Shown here: positions 7,251-13,704 of the stretch, piece after piece
Layout: every line of letters begins with the position of its first letter
How positions within the stretch are numbered: position 1 is the first letter of the stretch
From: Nitrospinota bacterium
GTDB taxonomy: Bacteria; Nitrospinota_A; UBA7883; JADGGD01
Assembly: GCA_015229165.1 (NCBI GenBank)
Contig: JADGCD010000034.1
Coordinates: 1 to 14,920 of the forward strand
Reading direction: 5' to 3'
DNA: 14,920 nucleotides
The notes under the pieces: generated by a model
What the model saw: the letters and a program-made list of their open reading frames with translations, nothing else
Database searches by the model: none
Told to the model about the DNA's origin: nothing
Made by a program: the position numbers and the translations under genes

Positions 7251-7274
7251 GGCTTGTTCGTTCTCGCTGGCGGG

Positions 7275-7813
<539 letters not shown>

Positions 7814-7817
<4 letters not shown>

Positions 7818-8173
7818 AGTTTCATTCCTTTTTCACGAATGGCCTCGGCAAGGTCCTTCACCTTGCCATGGTAACGACGGGAGCCGCGGTCGAAAACCGC
7901 CTCGTTGACGCCCAGCGCCAGCGCCTTTTCGGCGAGGGTCGCGCCGACCCAGCGGGCCGCTTCGCGGTTCTTGCCCTTGGCGCCCGCTTCGGCGCCCATG
8001 CTGGTGACGGCGGCCAGGGTGCGCCCGGCCACGTCGTCGATGAGCTGGACGACCACATGCTTGTTGGAGAAGAAGACCGAGACGCGCGGACGGGCCGCCG
8101 TGCCGGAGATCTTCGAGCGGACACGGGCTTTGCGCCCTTCGGCGCGCCGTTCCTTGATCGTGAGTTTTTTCAT
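7814..8173 (-). CDS. rplR: 50S ribosomal protein L18
   Basis: A 119-residue L18, which binds 5S rRNA with L5 and anchors it in the central protuberance. The basic N-terminus (ERRAEGRKARVR) is followed by RPRVSVFFSNKHVVVQLIDD and a FDRGSRRYHGKVKDLAEA C-terminal region, both characteristic. The gap from rplF is 62 bases, unusually long for this block, and contains an 8-bp hairpin just before the ribosome-binding site. Its stop overlaps the rpsE start (GTGA). Confidence 0.97.
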
Positions 8174-8185
8174 CGCTCTCTTCCC

Positions 8186-8208
8186 GCCTCCCCGACCATA
8201 GGGGAGGC
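8186..8208 (-). promoter_or_regulatory. Hairpin sequestering a Shine-Dalgarno before rplR
   Basis: The minus-strand RNA has GCCUCCCC and GGGGAGGC, eight perfect pairs around a 7-base UAUGGUC loop. The 3' arm holds GGAGG, the best anti-16S match in the gap, 11 bases before the rplR ATG; GGGAAGAG lies between. No U-run follows, so termination is unlikely. When folded, the main ribosome-binding site would be masked, and ribosomes finishing rplF could help to open it. Confidence 0.6.
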
Positions 8209-8235
8209 CATTGTTTCGTTTGTTCGCCGGGGCCG

Positions 8236-8778
8236 TTATTTCTTGGCGCCGGTCTTGCCAGCCTTGCGTTTGATCCGCTCGTCGGAGTAGCGGATCCCTT
8301 TTCCCTTGTAGGGCTCGGGCTTGCGCAACAGGCGGATGTTGGCGGCCACCTGCCCGACCGCTTCCTTGTCGATCCCGCGGATGGTCAGTTCGGTCGGTTT
8401 GGGCGACTCGAACTGGATGCCGGGGGGCGGGGGAATGACGATCGGATGGGAGTAGCCCAGCGAGAACTCCAGGTCGTTCCCCTTCTTGGCGCAGCGGTAG
8501 CCGACGCCTTCGATGAGGAGGGTCTTGGAGAACCCGACCGACACCCCGAGGACCATGTTGGCCAACAGGGCGCGGGACAATCCGTGCAGGGCGCGGTTCT
8601 GGCGCTCGTCGTTGGGGCGGCTGACCACGAGGGTCTCCGCTTCCTTGGCGATGGTCATCGCCGCAGGGAACGTGCGGGTCAGTTCGCCCAGTTTCCCCTT
8701 GACGGTCACCGTGGGACCGTTGATCGTGATGTCGACTCCCTTGGGGATGTCGACCGGTTTCTTACCTATCCGAGACAT
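8236..8778 (-). CDS. rplF: 50S ribosomal protein L6
   Basis: A 180-residue L6, located near the factor-binding site of the large subunit. The N-terminus MSRIGKKPVDIPKGV, the two repeated alpha-beta domains and the C-terminal signature PEPYKGKGIRYSDE are all present. The extreme C-terminus is lysine-rich. The start is ATG, 12 bases after rpsH. Confidence 0.98.
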   Translation of the reverse strand: MSRIGKKPVDIPKGVDITINGPTVTVKGKLGELTRTFPAAMTIAKEAETLVVSRPNDERQNRALHGLSRALLANMVLGVSVGFSKTLLIEGVGYRCAKKGNDLEFSLGYSHPIVIPPPPGIQFESPKPTELTIRGIDKEAVGQVAANIRLLRKPEPYKGKGIRYSDERIKRKAGKTGAKK

Positions 8779-8790
8779 GGCTGCTCTTCG

Positions 8791-9186
8791 TTACCAGATG
8801 TGACAGAGGACCTCGCCGCCCACGTTGGCCTCGCGCGCTTCAGCGTCGGTGAGGATCCCGCGGTTGGTCGAGAGGATGGCCGAGCCGAGCCCGTTGAGGA
8901 CTTTCGGCAGTTGGGACGCCTTGCTGTAAACCCGAAGGCCGGGGCGGGACACACGCTTGACGCCACGGATGGCGGGCAGGTCCCCCTGGTACTTCAGCTT
9001 GACGCGGATGACGTCGATCGGCTCGTTGCGGACGATCTTGAATCCTTCGATGTATCCCTCTTGCCGCAACGCCGCGGCGATCTCCCCCTTGACGGTGGAG
9101 AAGGGGATCTCCACGGTGTCGTGCCGGGCGAGCGTCGCGTTGCGAAGCCGGGCCAGCATATCGGCGACCGGGTCACTCATGCTCAT
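8791..9186 (-). CDS. rpsH: 30S ribosomal protein S8
   Basis: A 131-residue S8, a primary 16S rRNA-binding protein; in E. coli it represses the spc operon by binding the rplE mRNA. The opening SDPVADMLARLRNA and the C-terminal STNRGILTDAEAR and GGEVLCHIW are the family signature. Two nearby ATG codons exist. I choose 9186 because AGAGG lies 10 bases upstream; 9180, two residues shorter, would be 16 bases away. The gap from rpsZ is 17 bases. Confidence 0.97.
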   Translation of the reverse strand: MSMSDPVADMLARLRNATLARHDTVEIPFSTVKGEIAAALRQEGYIEGFKIVRNEPIDVIRVKLKYQGDLPAIRGVKRVSRPGLRVYSKASQLPKVLNGLGSAILSTNRGILTDAEAREANVGGEVLCHIW

Positions 9187-9203
9187 GGATGTCGTTCCTC
9201 TTC

Positions 9204-9389
9204 TTACCAGCTGGACTTGGTGACGCCGGGGATTTTCCCCTCCAGCGACAGTTTGCGGAAACAGATGCGGCACAGGGCGAACTTGCGCAGGTAGGCCCGG
9301 GGGCGTCCGCACTTCTGGCAGCGGGTGTAGGCCCGGACGGCGAACTTGGGTTTCTGCTTCTGCTTCGCGATCATCGACTTCTTGGCCAT
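9204..9389 (-). CDS. rpsZ: 30S ribosomal protein S14, zinc-binding short form
   Basis: A 61-residue S14 of the short type Z class. C24/C27 and C40/C43 make the zinc site, and the sequence ends in the usual KSSW. The long, zinc-free paralogue of E. coli is about 100 residues, so this is clearly the zinc-dependent form. It sits between rplE and rpsH, 20 and 17 bases away. rpsN is an acceptable alternative symbol. Confidence 0.97.
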   Translation of the reverse strand: MAKKSMIAKQKQKPKFAVRAYTRCQKCGRPRAYLRKFALCRICFRKLSLEGKIPGVTKSSW

Positions 9390-9409
9390 GCTTTTCTCCT
9401 TGGGCCTCG

Positions 9410-9949
9410 TCAGTTGCGGAACGGCATTCCCAGACCGCGCAGGAGGGCTTTGCCTTCCGCGTCGCTGGTGGCCGTTGTCACGATGGAAATGTTGAGACCC
9501 TTGACCTTCTCGATCTTGTCGTAGTCGATCTCGGGGAAAATCAGGTTTTCCTTCACGCCCAGGGTATAGTTCCCCCGGCCGTCGAACGCCTTGCCCGAGA
9601 CCCCCTTGAAGTCGCGAATCCGGGGAATCGCGGCGACGATGAGGCGCTCGAGGAACTCGTACATCCGGACGCCCCTGAGGGTGACCATGACGCCGATCGG
9701 CATGTCGGCCCGCAGCTTGAAGTTGCTGATGGCGGTCCGGCTCTTGGTGACCATCGGCTTCTGGCCGGCGATCCGGGTGAGGGTATAGACGCCGGAGTCG
9801 ATCAGCTTGGGGTTGGCGATGGCTTCGCCCAGGCCCATGTTGATCACCACCTTCTCAAGGCGGGGAATCTGCATGGTGTTCTTGTAGCCGAACTCCTCCC
9901 GCAGGGCGGGGGCGACTTCTTTTTTGTACTTGTCGATTAACGCGGTCAT
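9410..9949 (-). CDS. rplE: 50S ribosomal protein L5
   Basis: A 179-residue L5, which binds 5S rRNA and touches the P-site tRNA. MQIPRLEKVVINMGLGEA (about 26-43), the GQKPMVTKSRTAISNFKLR region and VTLRGVRMYEFLERLI are classic. The frame is open further upstream, but ATG 9949 gives the standard length and falls 20 bases after the rplX stop. In E. coli the start of this gene carries the S8 repressor site; I did not find a clear equivalent by eye. Confidence 0.97.
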   Translation of the reverse strand: MTALIDKYKKEVAPALREEFGYKNTMQIPRLEKVVINMGLGEAIANPKLIDSGVYTLTRIAGQKPMVTKSRTAISNFKLRADMPIGVMVTLRGVRMYEFLERLIVAAIPRIRDFKGVSGKAFDGRGNYTLGVKENLIFPEIDYDKIEKVKGLNISIVTTATSDAEGKALLRGLGMPFRN

Positions 9950-9969
9950 TGTCTCGTCGTTCCTTAGCC

Positions 9970-10284
9970 TTAGGCGTCCAGCATCTCGCCGCAGGCGCGG
10001 CAGACGCGTACCTTCTTGCCGTCTTCGAGCGCCTTGATCCCGATCCGCACCGGCTTGTCGCACTTGGCGCAGATCACCTGGACGTTGCTGGCGTCGATGA
10101 GCGATTCCTTCTCGATGATCCCCCCGGCCTGGTTCTGCTGGGTCGGCTTCTGGTGGCGTTTGACCACCGCGACCTTCTCGACCAGAACCTTCCCCTTTTT
10201 GGGATGGGCTTCGAGGACGCGCCCTTTCTTCCCCTTGTCGGCGCCGGCGATGACGGCGACCATGTCGTCCTTCTTCAAGCGCAT
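9970..10284 (-). CDS. rplX: 50S ribosomal protein L24
   Basis: A 104-residue L24, an assembly initiator on 23S rRNA near the exit tunnel. The KOW motif is near the N-terminus (DMVAVIAGADKGKKGRVL), followed by the HQKPTQQNQAGGIIEKE loop. A C-terminal pair of knuckles, C72/C75 and C95/C98, can bind zinc. The start at 10284 overlaps the rplN stop by one base (TGATG), typical of reinitiation. A longer GTG-started frame exists inside rplN but adds non-homologous sequence. Confidence 0.97.
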   Translation of the reverse strand: MRLKKDDMVAVIAGADKGKKGRVLEAHPKKGKVLVEKVAVVKRHQKPTQQNQAGGIIEKESLIDASNVQVICAKCDKPVRIGIKALEDGKKVRVCRACGEMLDA

Positions 10285-10652
10285 CACAGCACCTCCGGGG
10301 CCAGCGAGACGATCTTCATGAACTTCTTCCACCGAAGCTCGCGCCCCACGGGGCCGAAGATGCGGGTGCCGACCATCTCTTTGTCGTTGTTGAGAATGAC
10401 GGCGGCGTTGTCGTCGAACTTGACGTAGGTGCCGTTCTCGCGCCGCAGTTCCTTGCGGGTGCGGACCACGACGGCGTTGTGGACCTTCCCCTTCTTGACG
10501 GTGCCGTCGGGCAGCGCCTCAATCACCGACACCTTGATGATGTCGCCGATGCGGGCGTACCGGCGGGTGGAGCCGCCCAGAACCTTGATGCAACGCACCC
10601 GCCGGGCGCCGGAGTTGTCGGCGACGTCGAGTACGGTGTGTAGCTGGATCAT
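10284..10652 (-). CDS. rplN: 50S ribosomal protein L14
   Basis: A 122-residue L14, part of intersubunit bridges and the binding site of ribosome silencing factors. VLDVADNSGARRVRCIKVLGG (about 7-27) is diagnostic and the length is exactly that of the family. It starts 12 bases after rpsQ and overlaps rplX by one base. Confidence 0.98.
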   Translation of the reverse strand: MIQLHTVLDVADNSGARRVRCIKVLGGSTRRYARIGDIIKVSVIEALPDGTVKKGKVHNAVVVRTRKELRRENGTYVKFDDNAAVILNNDKEMVGTRIFGPVGRELRWKKFMKIVSLAPEVL

Positions 10653-10664
10653 CCTTCGTCTCCC

Positions 10665-10949
10665 TTACCCGACGCTCTTTTCAAGGACCTCGGCCACCAG
10701 CCAGCGTTTCAGCTTGGACAGGGGGCGGGTCTCGACGATCTTCACGCGATCCCCTTCGGCCAGTTCGTTGTTGGCGTCGTGGACGTAGTACCGCTTGCTG
10801 CGGGTCACGACTTTCTTGAACACCGGGTGGGGAACCCGCCGCTCGACGTTGACGACGGCGGTCTTGTCCATCTTGGTGGAGACCACCACGCCGACGCGGG
10901 TCTTGGGGTTCGTCCGGCGCTCTTCGCCGCCGCTTTTCTCTTCGTTCAT
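10665..10949 (-). CDS. rpsQ: 30S ribosomal protein S17
   Basis: A 94-residue S17, a primary 16S rRNA binder. The OB-fold core starts at about residue 17 (TRVGVVVSTKMDKTAVVNVER) and contains HPVFKKVVTRSKRYYVHD and the GDRVKIVETRPLSK signature. The first 16 residues are a charged extension. An upstream ATG at 10967, overlapping the rpmC stop as ATGA, would add MKGEES. I prefer 10949 because AAGGG lies 10 bases upstream, but coupling favours the other start and the choice is open. Confidence 0.95.
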   Translation of the reverse strand: MNEEKSGGEERRTNPKTRVGVVVSTKMDKTAVVNVERRVPHPVFKKVVTRSKRYYVHDANNELAEGDRVKIVETRPLSKLKRWLVAEVLEKSVG

Positions 10950-10963
10950 CGATTCTTCGCCCT

Positions 10964-11164
10964 TCATTTCGTCGAGGCTTTCTGGCGCTGGGTCAGTACG
11001 GTCATGGCCCGGGCGATGGCGCGCCGGGTGTTCCGGATTTCGGCGGTGCTGTCGAGCTGGGCGGTGGCGTGCCGGAAGCGTAGCTTCATGGCGGCCCCTT
11101 TGAGCTCTTCTATTTTGCGGGTCAGTTCGTCGACCGACAGGTCGCGCAGTTCCTGGGCCTTCAC
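10964..11164 (-). CDS. rpmC: 50S ribosomal protein L29
   Basis: A 66-residue, two-helix L29 found at the tunnel exit, where SRP and trigger factor dock through neighbouring L23. KAQELRDLSVDELTRKIEELK and the LRFRHATAQLDSTAEIRNTRR segment are typical. The start is GTG (11164-11162), overlapping the rplP stop as GTGA; no ATG fits. Confidence 0.95.
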   Translation of the reverse strand: MKAQELRDLSVDELTRKIEELKGAAMKLRFRHATAQLDSTAEIRNTRRAIARAMTVLTQRQKASTK

Positions 11165-11586
11165 TGTACGAACTTCCTTTCGTTCTTGTCGAGGAAACGG
11201 GTCTTGATGGGGAGCTTGTGGGCGGCAAGGCGCATGGCTTCCTTGGCCGTCTCGGCGTCGACGCCGTCCAGCTCGAACAGGATGCGCCCCTGCTTGACGC
11301 GGGCGACCCACAGCTCCGGGGCGCCTTTACCTTTACCCATCCGGACTTCGGCGGGCTTTTTGGTGAGGGGCTTGTCCGGGAAGACCCGGATCCAGACCCG
11401 GCCGCCCCGTTTGACGTGGCGGGTGATGGCGACACGGGCGGCCTCGATCTGGCGGGCGGTGATCCAGCAGGGGTCGAGCGCCTGGAGGGCGAAGTCGCCG
11501 AAGCTGACCTTGGAGCCGCGCCAGGCCGTACCACACATGCGCCCTTTCATGCGCTTGCGGTACTTGACCTTATTGGGCATCAACAT
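11161..11586 (-). CDS. rplP: 50S ribosomal protein L16
   Basis: A 141-residue L16 at the A-site/peptidyl-transferase region. MLMPNKVKYRK opens the protein as usual. KPLTKKPAEVRMGKGKG (about 72-88) contains R82, equivalent to the arginine hydroxylated by YcfD in some proteobacteria. ATG 11586 is chosen over the internal ATG two codons later because MLMP is the family start. It lies 24 bases after rpsC with AAGGA upstream, and its stop overlaps rpmC. Confidence 0.97.
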   Translation of the reverse strand: MLMPNKVKYRKRMKGRMCGTAWRGSKVSFGDFALQALDPCWITARQIEAARVAITRHVKRGGRVWIRVFPDKPLTKKPAEVRMGKGKGAPELWVARVKQGRILFELDGVDAETAKEAMRLAAHKLPIKTRFLDKNERKFVQ

Positions 11587-11610
11587 GACGAAATTCCTTT
11601 TTCTATGCCG

Positions 11611-12363
11611 TTATTCGCCGGCCGGGGCGACGTCGCCCTCTTTGGCCAGGTCGGCCTTGGCGGCCTCGACCACTACTTCGATCTGCTTCTGGCTTCGGAG
11701 CTTGCGCTGCTCTTCGAGGCGGCGGGCCTCCTTGCCGAAGAGAACTTCGCCCCGGAACAGCCACACCTTGATGCCGATGACCCCGAAGGTGGTCCGGGCT
11801 TCGGCGAAGCCGTAGTCGATGTCGGCGCGGATGGTATGCAATGGCACGCGCCCTTCGCGGTACCACTCGGTGCGGGCGATCTCGGCCCCGGCCAGGCGGC
11901 CGGCGCAGTTGATCCGGATCCCCTTGGCGCCAAAGCGCATGGCGGTTCCGACCGATTTCTTCATGGCGCGCCGGAAGGCGACCCGCCGCTCGAGCTGCAG
12001 GGCGATGCTTTCGGCCACCAGTTGGGCGGAAAGTTCGGGCTTGCGCTCTTCCTTGATGTTGAGGGCGACCTCGTTGTCCGGGTGCATGGCCTGCAGCCGG
12101 GCCTTGAGCTTGTCGACTTCCTGTCCCCGTTTGCCGATGATGATGCCGGGGCGGGCGGCGAAGATGTTGACCCTGAGCTGCTTGCCCTTGCGCTCGATCT
12201 GGACCGAGGCGATGCCGGCGTGGTACAGCTCCTTCTTGACGAAGTCGCGGATCTTCAGGTCGGAGTGGAGGTTGGCCGCGTAGTCTTTCTCGGCGTACCA
12301 GGTGGAATCCCACTTCTTGATGATGCCGAGCCGGAATCCGGTCGGATGCGTCTTGTGGCCCAT
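11611..12363 (-). CDS. rpsC: 30S ribosomal protein S3
   Basis: A 250-residue S3 forming part of the mRNA entry tunnel. The opening is MGHKTHPTGFRLGI, the KH domain carries the GKRG loop at 77-80, and the C-terminal domain (AGRLAGAEIARTEW) is intact. The protein is slightly longer than E. coli S3 because of an acidic/basic tail after about residue 215. It starts 4 bases after the rplV stop, so it is probably coupled to rplV. Confidence 0.97.
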   Translation of the reverse strand: MGHKTHPTGFRLGIIKKWDSTWYAEKDYAANLHSDLKIRDFVKKELYHAGIASVQIERKGKQLRVNIFAARPGIIIGKRGQEVDKLKARLQAMHPDNEVALNIKEERKPELSAQLVAESIALQLERRVAFRRAMKKSVGTAMRFGAKGIRINCAGRLAGAEIARTEWYREGRVPLHTIRADIDYGFAEARTTFGVIGIKVWLFRGEVLFGKEARRLEEQRKLRSQKQIEVVVEAAKADLAKEGDVAPAGE

Positions 12364-12367
12364 GGAC

Positions 12368-12850
12368 TTATTCGTCTCCTTCCCCGGCCTTTTTGGCCTT
12401 GGTCTTGGTCTCGGCGCCCGTGTCGGCCTTGGCCGCCTTGGTCTGCCGTTTCTTGGCTTTCTTGGCTTCCATGGCGGCCAGCTTGGCGGCCGCTTCTTCC
12501 TTGGCGGCCAGATCCTCGGACACCACGACGGTGATGTGCGAGGAGGGGCGCCGCAGGATGTTCACCCGGCCGCGGGCGCGGGGCATGTGGCGACGGTAGG
12601 TGGGGCCCTGGTCGACCCAGATCAGGCTGATGCGAAGGATTTCGGGATCCTCCACCTGCTTGACCTCGGCGTTGGCGATGGCCGAGTCGAGGAGCTTGCC
12701 GATGACGCGGGCCCCCTTCTTCTGGGTGAAAGCGAGGATGCGCCGGGCCTCCTCGACGTTCTTGCCCCGGATCAAGTCGGCGACAAGCCGCGTCTTCTGC
12801 GGGCTGATCCGCGCGAAGCGAAGCGTTGCGCGGGCTTCAATGGCTTCCAT
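12368..12850 (-). CDS. rplV: 50S ribosomal protein L22, extended C-terminus
   Basis: A 160-residue L22, whose beta-hairpin lines the peptide exit tunnel. The core is about residues 1-113: the ARISPQKTRLVADLIRGK segment, and the tunnel hairpin GPTYRRHMPRARGR at 82-95. E. coli L22 is 110 residues; here an extra 45 or so, rich in Ala, Lys and Glu, follow the core. It is the first gene of the cluster, although rpsS normally precedes it. A consensus-like promoter and a structured leader lie directly upstream. ATG 12850 has GGAAG 5 bases upstream, and the start region is complementary to part of the leader. Confidence 0.96.
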   Translation of the reverse strand: MEAIEARATLRFARISPQKTRLVADLIRGKNVEEARRILAFTQKKGARVIGKLLDSAIANAEVKQVEDPEILRISLIWVDQGPTYRRHMPRARGRVNILRRPSSHITVVVSEDLAAKEEAAAKLAAMEAKKAKKRQTKAAKADTGAETKTKAKKAGEGDE

Positions 12851-12961
12851 GGTCTTCCGTGTTCCGCTGAGTCGTTAATGGAGCGCGCCGCGGTGGAAGC
12901 CATTGCTGGCTGAAGGCGTCTCGCTCTCCGGCATGCGCCGGGCTTCCGCCGCGGAAAAAGT
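12851..12961 (-). promoter_or_regulatory. Structured rplV leader, candidate translational switch
   Basis: The 5' UTR of about 110 nt contains segment A (12954-12941, CCGCGGCGGAAGCC) at its 5' end and segment B (12905-12888). A pairs with the 3' part of B over 14 positions with one mismatch. The same segment B, through CAAUGGCUUCCA (12905-12894), is perfectly complementary over 12 nt to UGGAAGCCAUUG (12849-12838), which covers the UG of the rplV AUG and codons 2-5. The pairings exclude each other. A small CGGC-GCAU-GCCG hairpin lies between A and B. An open-start form (A:B) and a masked-start form (B:C) are thus possible. The effector is unknown. Confidence 0.6.
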
Positions 12962-12964
12962 GTA

Positions 12965-12993
12965 ATTATGGTTATGCGGCGCGCCGGTGTCAA
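12965..12993 (-). promoter_or_regulatory. Strong sigma70-type promoter for the rplV operon
   Basis: On the minus strand a perfect TTGACA (12993-12988) is followed after exactly 17 bp by CATAAT (12970-12965, 5/6). An A8 tract (13002-12995) precedes the -35, resembling an UP element. The spacer contains the 10-bp palindrome CGGCGCGCCG (12977-12986), a possible operator. Transcription should begin around 12961-12958, next to CTTTTTCC. This promoter explains how rplV can head the operon without the front half of the S10 cluster. Confidence 0.85.
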
Positions 12994-13026
12994 CTTTTTT
13001 TTCTGGCCGCCGCCGCATCGCCCGCT

Positions 13027-13056
13027 TTGACTTCCCCACCCCCTTCCCGCTACGAT
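13027..13056 (+). promoter_or_regulatory. Divergent promoter for the YciO-family gene
   Basis: TTGACT (13027-13032, 5/6) and TACGAT (13051-13056, 4/6) are separated by 18 bp, placing the transcript start near 13063 and giving a UTR of about 33 bases. Its -35 lies 33 bp from the -35 of the rplV promoter, so the two are back to back. Confidence 0.6.
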
Positions 13057-13095
13057 GCCTTTCACGCCCCTGATCGTCTTTGCCAGCGAGTGACC

Positions 13096-13704
13096 ATGCA
13101 GACCATTGTCGTCGATCCGTACGCCCCCCGCTACCCCGACTTGGCCGAGGTGGCGGCCGCCGTGCGGGCGGGCGGGGTGATGGTCTATCCCACCGACACC
13201 ATCTATGGCATCGGGTGCGACGTCTACCAGCCCAAGGCGCTCAAAAAAATCGAGACGGCCAAGGAGCGTGACGCGGGAAAACCGTTCTCGTTCGTCTGCC
13301 GGGACGTGGCGCAGATCAGCGAATTCGCCTTCGTCTCCAACTGGACCTACCGGCTGATGACCCGGCTTCTTCCCGGCCCCTACACCTTCGTGCTGGAGGC
13401 CCGCCGGACGAACCTGCCGAAAAAAATGGTGGGAAAACGGAACACGGTGGGGGTCCGCATCCCCGACAACGACGTCTGCCGCACGCTGGTAGAGCTGATC
13501 GGGACGCCGCTGGTCTCCACGTCGCTGAACCGGGCGGGGGAATCCCCCGTCGCCGACCTGGCCGACATCCCCCCCGAGCTGGCCCGGCATATCGACGTGG
13601 CCATCGACGTGGGGCCGCTGTTGGGAGACCCGTCGACGGTCATCGACGCCACCGGTCCGGCGCCGGTGGTTCTCCGGCAGGGCGCAGGCCCGGTGGAGTT
13701 CTGA
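13096..13704 (+). CDS. YciO/YrdC/Sua5-family protein (putative threonylcarbamoyl-AMP synthase)
   Basis: A 202-residue cytosolic protein of the YrdC fold, whose best-known members use threonine, bicarbonate and ATP to make threonylcarbamoyl-AMP for t6A modification of tRNA. VYPTDTIYGIGCD (about 33-45), LLPGPYTFVLEAR, VGVRIPDN and PLVSTSLNRAGESP mark the family. The overall pattern and the length without a Sua5 C-terminal domain resemble E. coli YciO more than TsaC, and YciO's role in t6A is weaker, so the reaction is inferred. The start is ATG 13096; the frame is open to a TTG at 13027, but that falls on the -35. Its stop overlaps the next gene by one base (TGATG). Confidence 0.85.
   Translation: MQTIVVDPYAPRYPDLAEVAAAVRAGGVMVYPTDTIYGIGCDVYQPKALKKIETAKERDAGKPFSFVCRDVAQISEFAFVSNWTYRLMTRLLPGPYTFVLEARRTNLPKKMVGKRNTVGVRIPDNDVCRTLVELIGTPLVSTSLNRAGESPVADLADIPPELARHIDVAIDVGPLLGDPSTVIDATGPAPVVLRQGAGPVEF

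Noticed and set aside
8186..8208. Hairpin before rplR as an intrinsic terminator
   Set aside because: The stem is followed by GGGAAGAGCG and the start codon, with no U-run, so a translational or processing role is more likely.
12772..13590. Minus-strand open frame of 272 codons running from opposite the YciO-family gene into rplV
   Set aside because: It is out of frame with rplV, antisense to a recognisable YciO-family gene, and crosses the rplV promoter.
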